From positions 1 to 24,995 of the forward strand of contig CAIYWF010000112.1 of assembly GCA_903929845.1 (NCBI GenBank): DNA of 24,995 nucleotides, in the 5' to 3' direction. Shown in pieces: positions 24,753 to 24,995 of the stretch (position 1 is the stretch's first letter; every line of letters begins with the position of its first letter). The notes below the pieces were generated by a model that searched no databases, was not told the origin of the DNA, and saw only the letters and a program-made list of their open reading frames with translations. Source of the stretch: an uncultured Chlorobiaceae bacterium (lineage in GTDB: Bacteria > Bacteroidota > Chlorobiia > Chlorobiales > Chlorobiaceae). A program made the position numbers and the translations under genes.

Positions 24753-24995
24753 CTACGGGACGAAGACCAGGCGAAAGCCAACATTGAGGTTCCTGTTGAC
24801 GGGGGGGTTGATGTTGCGATCAGCCGACCGACAGTACTCGGCGTTGAGGAGCCAGCTCCCGCCACGAATGACACGGTCCGAAACAGTTTCCGGCGCAGGC
24901 CCGGAAGGGTTTTCAACAAGACCTTTCGCTTTGCACTCATCATAATATTTCTCTCCATAGACATCATCACACCACTCCCACACATTGCCATGCAT
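24753..24995 (-). CDS. Formylglycine-generating-enzyme (FGE/SUMF1)-fold protein, C-terminal part
   Basis: The gene enters from the right edge, so only the last 80 residues are seen. MHGNVWEWCDDVYG is the near-invariant FGE-family segment, so its Met is internal and not a start. RVIRGGSWLLNAEYCRSADR (41-60) and NVGFRL (71-76) are the end of the domain. Between them the sequence is Asn-rich (NINPPVNRNLN). FGE-fold proteins include sulfatase modifiers, ergothioneine enzymes and C-type-lectin-like binding proteins; the missing part prevents choosing. The end pattern is discussed as a possible DGR target. Confidence 0.82.
   Translation of the reverse strand: MHGNVWEWCDDVYGEKYYDECKAKGLVENPSGPAPETVSDRVIRGGSWLLNAEYCRSADRNINPPVNRNLNVGFRLVFVP

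Noticed and set aside
1..24995. CRISPR arrays, tRNA or rRNA genes, full insertion sequences
   Set aside because: I saw no spaced direct repeats of CRISPR type, no cloverleaf or rRNA sequence and no transposase. The only near-identical long repeats are the two endonuclease cassettes.

Overview
The window looks like the chromosome of a green sulfur bacterium (Chlorobiaceae, Chlorobium/Pelodictyon-like). The strongest clue is a bacteriochlorophyll/chlorophyll synthase (bchG). It sits among single-copy housekeeping genes whose protein sequences fit that group: glgP, pyrD, ispF, PPi-type phosphofructokinase, ilvE, holB, trpD, rnhA, tilS, psd, tatA and recN. The assignment is an inference, because no rRNA or other taxonomic marker is present.

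Layout. Positions 1-8346 are core metabolism: the 3' end of glgP, pyrD, a DUF4407 membrane protein, ispF, an FtsX-type ABC permease, a phosphofructokinase with its terminator, ilvE and holB. Positions about 8417-12024 form an accessory island between holB and cutA. It holds two inverted paralogues of a NotI-like restriction endonuclease. Each was preceded by a small overlapping gene, intact in one copy and decayed in the other, and by a near-identical upstream box. Between the paralogues are a 24-bp-stem hairpin and a small Nif11-like gene. No DNA methyltransferase is visible. Positions 12183-21575 return to housekeeping: cutA, a Xaa-Pro peptidase, trpD, bchG, an rpmB (L28) reading frame broken by an in-frame TAG, rnhA, an unknown membrane-anchored protein, tilS, psd, tatA and recN.

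Positions 21820-24995 are accessory again. They hold two tandem secreted DUF1566 proteins, a ParE-type toxin/antitoxin pair with a dyad upstream, a pRiA4b ORF-3-like protein, a cluster of hairpins, and the C-terminal end of a formylglycine-generating-enzyme-like (C-type-lectin fold) protein. The end of that last protein has the Asn-rich pattern of a diversity-generating retroelement (DGR) variable region. No reverse transcriptase or template repeat lies in the window.

The most notable signals are the duplicated NotI-family cassette with a 3-versus-1 copy 42-residue repeat, the nonsense codon in rpmB, and the candidate DGR target at the right edge.
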